In this document: positions 13,687-17,355 of the stretch, one piece after another
How the letters are laid out: each line of letters begins with the position of its first letter
Position numbering within the stretch: position 1 is the stretch's first letter
DNA from: Actinomycetes bacterium
GTDB taxonomy: Bacteria > Actinomycetota > Actinomycetes > Mycobacteriales > Micromonosporaceae
Direction of reading: 5' to 3'
NCBI GenBank assembly: GCA_021793335.1
Contig: JAJYSW010000042.1
Span: 1 to 17,355, forward strand
DNA: 17,355 nt
The notes under the pieces: generated by a model
Seen by the model: the letters and a program-made list of their open reading frames with translations, nothing else
The model's database searches: none
What the model was told of the DNA's origin: nothing
Program-made: the position numbers and the translations under genes

Positions 13687-15666
13687 CTACCAGCTGCGGC
13701 GCGGGCGGTCGTCGCGCTCGCGACGGTCGCCGTCCCAACGGTCGCGGCGGTCCCGGTTGCCTTGGAAGCCGCCACGGCCACCGCGGTCGTCACGGCCGCC
13801 ACGGTAACCGCCCCGGTCATCGCGCCCGCCCCGGTAACCGCCCCGGTCATCGCGGTCGTCACGGCCGCCACGGTAACCGCCCCGGTCGTCACGGCCACCG
13901 CGGTAGCCGCCCCGGTCGTCACGGCCACGGAAGCCGCCTTCCCGATCACCTCGGTAACCCTGACGGTCACCCTCGCGCCCGCCCCGGTAGCCACCCCGGT
14001 CATCGCGGTCGCTCCGATGCCCGCCGCCACGGCCACCGCGGTGGCCGCCGCGTCCGCCGCCGCGGTAACCACCCCGGTCATCGCGGTCACGCCTGGGCCC
14101 CCTGTCCCGGCGATCGCGCTTGGAGGGGCCTTCGATGAGCTCGCGCTCGGCCTGCTCACGCAGCCGAACGGCCTCGGCACGGAGCCCCTCGACGTCCTCG
14201 CGGAGCCGCTCGATGTGACGCTCCATGCGCTTGACCTCGGCCTCGTTGCGGTCGGCCTGGTGGTCGGCGCGGGCAGCCCGCAGATCCGTGAAGTTCCGGG
14301 CCCCGAGCAACGCGGCCAACTCCGTGTCGAAGTTGTCGTTCACGAAGTGGCGCTTGGCTTCGACGCCGGCCCGCTCGATGAGGCTGAACATGCTGCGGTT
14401 CTGGTGGGGCAGGACCAGGGTCGCCACGACCCCGGACTGTCCGGCGCGGGCGGTGCGCCCGGCACGGTGCAGGTAGTCCTTGTGGGTCTTCGGCGGATCG
14501 ACGTGGAGCACCATGTCGACGCCGTCGACGTGGATGCCGCGCGCGGCGACGTCGGTGCACACCAGGGCGTCGAGGCGGCCGTTCTTGAAACGGTCGAGGA
14601 CCTTCGAACGGTCGACCTGCGACATGCCGCCATGGAGGCCCTCGGCGTTGACGCCGGCCTCGCGCAGTTCATCGGCGATGCGGTCGACGGCGAGCTGCGT
14701 GCGCACGAAGACCATGGTCAGGCCGGGCCGCCCGGCGACGGCCGCGGTCATGGTGGCCTTATCGCGCGGGCCGATGAGCAGCAGGTGGTGGGTCATGGTG
14801 GTGACCGCACCCGCCGACGGGTCGACCGAGTGCTCGACGGGCTCGGACAGGTATTTGCGGACGAGGACGTCGATCTCTTCTTCGAGCGTGGCCGAGAACA
14901 GCATGCGCTGGCCCTCGGGCAGCTGGTCGAACAGCTCTTCGACCTCGGGCAGGAAGCCCATGTCCGCCATCTGGTCGGCTTCGTCGAGGACGGCGACCTC
15001 GACCGAGTCCAGCGAACACTCGCCGCGCCGGATCAGGTCGCGCAGACGGCCGGGAGTGGCCACGAGCATGTCGACCCCCGAGCGCAACGCATCGATCTGG
15101 CGGGAGAAGGCGGTACCGCCGCAGACGACCTTCATATCGATGCCGACGGCGTCGCCGAAGGTCTGGAGCGAGTCGGCGACCTGGATGGCGAGTTCACGGG
15201 TCGGCGTCAAGATGATCGCGCGCGGGTGACCGGGCCTGGTGCGTCCGTCTGCTGCGAGACGGGCCAGCGCCGGCAGTCCGAAGGCGAGCGTCTTGCCCGA
15301 GCCGGTGCGGCCGCGGCCGAGCACGTCGCGTCCGGCGAGCGCGTCGGGGATGGTGGCGGCCTGGATGGGGAAGGGCACGAGGATGCCGCGCTCGGCGAGC
15401 GCCGCGGTGATCTTCTCGGGAAGCCCGAGATCTTCGAAGGTGGGGCCGTCGGCGGTGGGGTCCACTTCATCGGCCGTGACGGTGAACTCCTCGGCGTCGG
15501 CGGGAGCGGGCTGCTCGTCGGCGGCGGGCTGCTCGTCGGCGGCGGGCTGCTCGGGCTGCGTGTCCGTCGAAGCTTCGACGGGGGCCTCGGGGGTGGTTTC
15601 GGGTGTTTCGTTCACAGTGCCGGTCAGTTCGACGGCAGCATCCGACGAGGTCGGTTCGATGGTCAT
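13687..15666 (-). CDS. DEAD-box RNA helicase with RGG-repeat tail
   Basis: ATP-dependent RNA helicase of 659 aa, likely acting in cold-adapted RNA unwinding, ribosome assembly or mRNA decay. An acidic, Pro/Glu-rich N-terminal extension (1-74) precedes the core. Motifs: Q motif FEDLGLPEKITAAL..PFPIQ (77-101), I GRTGSGKT (119-126), Ia PTRELA (155-160), Ib TPGRLRD (204-210), II DEAD (228-231), III SAT (258-260), IV VFVRT, V TDVAARGIHVDGV, VI HRAGRTARAG (400-409). A charged, probably coiled helix region (about 465-515) is followed by a tail of RGG/RGGY repeats (524-636) and a C-terminal RPRRSW. Motif I reads GRGRTGSGKT where GRAQTGSGKT is common. The ATG at 15666 has GGAAGG upstream. CsdA/DeaD/RhlE-like; exact subfamily unclear. 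Neighbouring cold-shock gene fits a cold role. Confidence 0.93.
   Translation of the reverse strand: MTIEPTSSDAAVELTGTVNETPETTPEAPVEASTDTQPEQPAADEQPAADEQPAPADAEEFTVTADEVDPTADGPTFEDLGLPEKITAALAERGILVPFPIQAATIPDALAGRDVLGRGRTGSGKTLAFGLPALARLAADGRTRPGHPRAIILTPTRELAIQVADSLQTFGDAVGIDMKVVCGGTAFSRQIDALRSGVDMLVATPGRLRDLIRRGECSLDSVEVAVLDEADQMADMGFLPEVEELFDQLPEGQRMLFSATLEEEIDVLVRKYLSEPVEHSVDPSAGAVTTMTHHLLLIGPRDKATMTAAVAGRPGLTMVFVRTQLAVDRIADELREAGVNAEGLHGGMSQVDRSKVLDRFKNGRLDALVCTDVAARGIHVDGVDMVLHVDPPKTHKDYLHRAGRTARAGQSGVVATLVLPHQNRSMFSLIERAGVEAKRHFVNDNFDTELAALLGARNFTDLRAARADHQADRNEAEVKRMERHIERLREDVEGLRAEAVRLREQAERELIEGPSKRDRRDRGPRRDRDDRGGYRGGGRGGHRGGRGGGHRSDRDDRGGYRGGREGDRQGYRGDREGGFRGRDDRGGYRGGRDDRGGYRGGRDDRDDRGGYRGGRDDRGGYRGGRDDRGGRGGFQGNRDRRDRWDGDRRERDDRPRRSW
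13761..14079 (-). repeat. Tandem RGG/RGGY-coding repeats
   Basis: Codes residues 530-636 of the helicase, mostly copies of DDRGGYRGGR with variant units (REGDRQGYRG, GGHRGGRG). The DNA has direct repeats of roughly 24-33 bp (cores such as GGTAACCGCCCCGGTC on the plus strand), so length variation by slippage or recombination is possible. RGG tails bind RNA and promote condensates in other proteins; this is known of the family, not seen here. Confidence 0.85.
15511..15555 (-). repeat. 18-bp tandem repeat in the helicase N-terminus
   Basis: Two exact copies of CTGCTCGTCGGCGGCGGG (15511-15528, 15529-15546) and half a third encode PAADEQ repeats in the acidic N-terminal extension of the DEAD-box protein. 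In frame, so copy-number change would only lengthen or shorten the linker. Confidence 0.85.
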
Positions 15667-15779
15667 GGGTCGCCTTCCGCGAGAACATGTGCGATGCACG
15701 TTCCGCGGATGCTCTGATTCACCATAAGCCGACGGTGATGGGGGCGGGACGCGCCTGATCGGGCCACTTTGCGGGCCGA

Positions 15780-15792
15780 CTATTGACAATAG
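15780..15792. promoter_or_regulatory. AT-rich dyad upstream of the helicase gene
   Basis: CTATT GAC AATAG is a 5-bp-arm dyad, AT-rich in an otherwise GC-rich gap, 114 nt before the helicase start and within the 181-bp space after the GNAT gene. It contains TTGACA on the plus strand, but there is no plus-strand gene. A regulator site or part of the helicase promoter is possible. Confidence 0.35.
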
Positions 15793-15847
15793 CCGACCAT
15801 GAGGGGCCATCGCCACCGCCATGCCCGACTTGTGCGGGGCGACACGG

Positions 15848-16873
15848 TCAGGAGTCGAGCCTGAGCATGTGCTCCCCTACGGCGTCGACGGCCTCGAATC
15901 CCATCACGGCGTTGATCGCGCCCATATGGGAGTTGACGTCGGCGTTATCGGTCCAGATGGTCTCCACCTGCGGGAACCTCGCACGCAGCAGCCGGAGATT
16001 GACCACTTTGACGAGGGTGCCGAGCCGGTGGCCGCGATGGTCGGGGTGCACGATGGTGATCCATTGGAAACCGTGGCGGAAATCCGGGTCGTCGAGCACG
16101 CCGATGACGGTGTTGGCGACGACTTCACCGGAATCGCGGTGCCGCGCGACGGTGGTGACCGGGACGATGCCGATGGCCTCGTTCCGGGCGGCCCTGGCCT
16201 CCTTGAGTTCGGCGTCGACGGTCTCGGCTTCGAGGTCGAGGTCCCCGAGGGGGAGCTCGGACAGGACCATGGAGTCGAGACGGCACATGGTGTCGACCAG
16301 TTCGCCCGGGGTACGGCCGACCCACGAGACGATCTCGTAATCCTCAGCGGCGGCGGCCGCGGCCCGGTCCAACAGCTCCTGCTCCTCGACGGCGTCGAGC
16401 GCATCGGTCGCGCAGCGGCGGTTGACACTGGTCAGCGCCCGCTTGAAACCCCGGCGTTCCAGGAACCGTCGGCCGGCCTCATCGCGCTCGGGGCCCCCTT
16501 CCCAGGTCATAGGGGTCTCGATGAGCAGTTCGGTGCGATCGTGGGCGCGGGCGTGCTCGATGAACCGGTCGAGCAGCGCCGCACCGACGCCGCGGCGTCG
16601 GTGCTCGGGGTGGACGGTCAGCTCGGCTACGGCGACGTGCCGATTGCTTCGATTGAACAGGCAGATGTGGAGCCTGCCGCGCACGGTGCCGTCGACCACG
16701 GCGACGAAGTCGACGGTGTCCGCTTCGGGCACGGGATGGCGGAGCGTCTTGGCGAACATGCCTCGGTGGGGCGGCGGGTGCTCAGGGGTGTCGACCGCGT
16801 GGGCGGCGCGCATGACGTCGAAGGCGCCGGAGACGAGTTCCTCGTCTGCCGGATCGAGCTCGATGATCCTCAT
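15848..16873 (-). CDS. Tandem-domain GNAT N-acetyltransferase
   Basis: A 341-aa protein with two GNAT folds that transfers an acetyl group from acetyl-CoA to an unidentified amine. Domain 1 (about 1-150) has the CoA pyrophosphate loop in VHPEHRRRGVGAALL (88-101) and a C-terminal FLERRGFKRA. Domain 2 (about 175-341) has VHPDHRGHRLGTLV (276-288) and IWTDNADVNSHMGAINAVMGFEAV near the end. Such duplicated GNATs are common in actinomycetes (mycothiol synthase is one, but its signatures are not seen here). The ATG at 16873 is used; the reading frame continues open to 17203, but that part is the remnant of another GNAT gene and is not counted. No Shine-Dalgarno is present; a promoter ends 6 nt before the ATG. 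Substrate unknown. Confidence 0.88.
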   Translation of the reverse strand: MRIIELDPADEELVSGAFDVMRAAHAVDTPEHPPPHRGMFAKTLRHPVPEADTVDFVAVVDGTVRGRLHICLFNRSNRHVAVAELTVHPEHRRRGVGAALLDRFIEHARAHDRTELLIETPMTWEGGPERDEAGRRFLERRGFKRALTSVNRRCATDALDAVEEQELLDRAAAAAAEDYEIVSWVGRTPGELVDTMCRLDSMVLSELPLGDLDLEAETVDAELKEARAARNEAIGIVPVTTVARHRDSGEVVANTVIGVLDDPDFRHGFQWITIVHPDHRGHRLGTLVKVVNLRLLRARFPQVETIWTDNADVNSHMGAINAVMGFEAVDAVGEHMLRLDS

Positions 16874-16879
16874 CGCACC

Positions 16880-16909
16880 AGTGTGCTCGGTCGGGGAACC
16901 GGGAGGCAA
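16880..16909 (-). promoter_or_regulatory. Promoter of the tandem-GNAT gene
   Basis: On the minus strand: TTGCCT (16909-16904), 18-bp spacer, CACACT (16885-16880). The -10 is one base away from TAnnnT and ends 6 nt before the ATG, so the mRNA would be leaderless. A nearby TCGAA TTG TTCGA dyad (16910-16922) lies directly upstream and could bind a regulator. Weak match, supported mainly by geometry. Confidence 0.35.
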
Positions 16910-16949
16910 TCGAATTGTTCGAGCGGCTCCGGCGCTCCCCCGCCCCGAG

Positions 16950-16968
16950 CGCTCCCGCACGGGGAGCG
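16950..16968 (-). terminator. Hairpin between the GNAT remnant and the GNAT gene
   Basis: CGCTCCC and GGGAGCG, perfect 7-bp arms with a 5-nt loop, located 43 nt after the end of the remnant homology on the minus strand. It may be the old terminator of the decayed gene. No U-run follows. Confidence 0.3.
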
Positions 16969-17011
16969 GGCCTTGCCCGGTGCGCAGCCGAGCCGTTCGC
17001 CGGCGCCACCG

Positions 17012-17149
17012 GCTTTCGAGACTGCGCTGGTAACCGCCAGTGGCGTCGACGGTCGTGTACCCGAGCGTCTCGTTGATCGCGATCATGTGGTCGTCGCCAT
17101 CGGCGTTGTCGGCCCGCATCTCGGTGACGCGGCCGAAACACTCGCGCAA
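17012..17149 (-). pseudogene. 3' remnant of a second tandem-GNAT gene
   Basis: The 46 residues encoded here (LRECFGRVTEMRADNAD and DHMIAINETLGYTTVDA, ending QRSLES) align without gaps to the last 46 residues of the neighbouring tandem-GNAT protein, with 20 identities by my count. They include the shared DNAD, HM, AIN, VDA and GxxG-type positions that close a GNAT fold. Everything 5' of it is missing: upstream come 18 unrelated codons and then the cold-shock gene terminator, and no promoter is seen. The original stop codon is also gone, since the frame runs on into the intact GNAT gene. It is best read as a leftover of a tandem duplication or of a deleted gene, possibly removed when the neighbouring cold-shock region was rearranged. 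Confidence 0.65.
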
Positions 17150-17208
17150 CCGGTCCGAGTCGGCGGCCGCGGTGAACCGGAGCGAGCCGACGATCCCGGG
17201 CACAATGA

Positions 17209-17243
17209 AAGCCGCTGTCCTTCGCGATGAAGGGCAGCGGCTT
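17209..17243 (-). terminator. Intrinsic terminator of the cold-shock gene
   Basis: AAGCCGCTG C CCTTC, loop ATCGC, then GAAGG A CAGCGGCTT form a stem of 9 + 5 bp with one mismatch, 19 nt after the cold-shock stop. It is followed by TTCATT on the minus strand, a short U-rich run. Good form for an intrinsic terminator. Confidence 0.8.
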
Positions 17244-17262
17244 CGTGTTCTCAGAGACAGAA

Positions 17263-17355
17263 CTAGATGGTGCGCAGGTTAGCGGCCTGCGGCCCCTTCT
17301 TGCCCTGCTCGACGTCGAATTCCACCCGCTGGTTCTCTTCCAGGGAACGGTAGCC
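17263..17355 (-). CDS. Cold-shock protein, C-terminal 30 residues
   Basis: Only the 3' end lies in the window. The peptide GYRSLEENQRVEF followed by DVEQGKKGPQAANLRTI and a TAG stop is the end of a CspA-family nucleic-acid-binding beta-barrel: the GYRSLxExQxVxF strand 4 and the final strand QGxKGPQAxNLR are diagnostic. Such proteins of about 67 aa bind single-stranded RNA/DNA and act as RNA chaperones in the cytosol. Partial at the 5' side because of the window edge. Its own terminator follows directly, so it is a single-gene transcript, as usual. Confidence 0.95.
   Translation of the reverse strand, partial: GYRSLEENQRVEFDVEQGKKGPQAANLRTI

Noticed and set aside
13761..14079. CRISPR array
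   Set aside because: Repeats are in frame, abut one another and encode RGG units; there are no unique spacers of constant length.
13525..15717. 730-codon open frame on the plus strand opposite the DEAD-box helicase
   Set aside because: Low-complexity Val/Ala/Thr translation produced by reading the RGG repeats and GC-rich codons backwards; no family motif, and the minus-strand helicase motifs are complete.
16874..17203. Extending the tandem-GNAT gene to the GTG at 17203
   Set aside because: The extra part is not part of a third GNAT domain but repeats the end of the second; a stretch with no domain character separates it from the ATG at 16873, which has a nearby promoter-like element.

Overview
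This 17.4 kb window looks like chromosomal DNA from a high-GC actinomycete (Actinomycetota). The evidence is the strong G/C bias at third codon positions, frequent GTG/TTG starts, the recA-recX overlap with a DUF3046 gene just upstream of recA, the head-to-head metF / polyprenyl synthase pair, and the serA-leuB-ilvE order. A family such as Glycomycetaceae or Micromonosporaceae would fit, but that is a guess. Most of the window is housekeeping core. I see no IS element, prophage, tRNA, rRNA or CRISPR array.

Left part (1-4.4 kb): the 5' two-thirds of metF leaves the window on the minus strand and is divergent from a polyprenyl diphosphate synthase gene with a clear promoter. Next is a small membrane-anchored protein with a Pro/Thr-rich outer tail. 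It converges, 6 nt apart, on a PrsW-type intramembrane protease gene. That gene is translationally coupled (ATGA overlap) to an upstream single-pass membrane protein of unknown function. Together these look like a small membrane module.

Amino-acid block (4.4-8.6 kb, all minus): serA, leuB and ilvE, each followed by a hairpin, so probably separately terminated but jointly serving serine and branched-chain amino-acid synthesis.

DNA-repair block (8.9-10.8 kb, minus): a DUF3046 gene, recA, and recX overlapping recA by 29 nt. The recA upstream region carries a close match to the RecA-NDp (LexA-independent, PafBC-type) promoter known from mycobacteria, beside a 14-bp perfect palindrome that is not a classical SOS box.

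Right part (10.8-17.4 kb): an AcnR-like TetR regulator (plus strand, no aconitase gene nearby); a transmembrane Hsp70-family protein with an ATPase domain inside and a cysteine-containing domain outside; an 18-bp perfect terminator hairpin; a DEAD-box RNA helicase with a long RGG/RGGY repeat tail; a tandem-GNAT acetyltransferase; the decayed 3' end of a second tandem-GNAT gene; and the last 30 codons of a cold-shock protein with its terminator. The cold-shock protein and the RGG helicase are both typical cold/RNA-remodelling functions.

The points most worth a second look are the recA promoter, the transmembrane Hsp70, the PrsW-coupled membrane pair, an apparent frameshift in metF at the window edge, the GNAT remnant, and a recurring layout in which a -10 element lies only 6-7 nt before the start codon (leaderless mRNAs).
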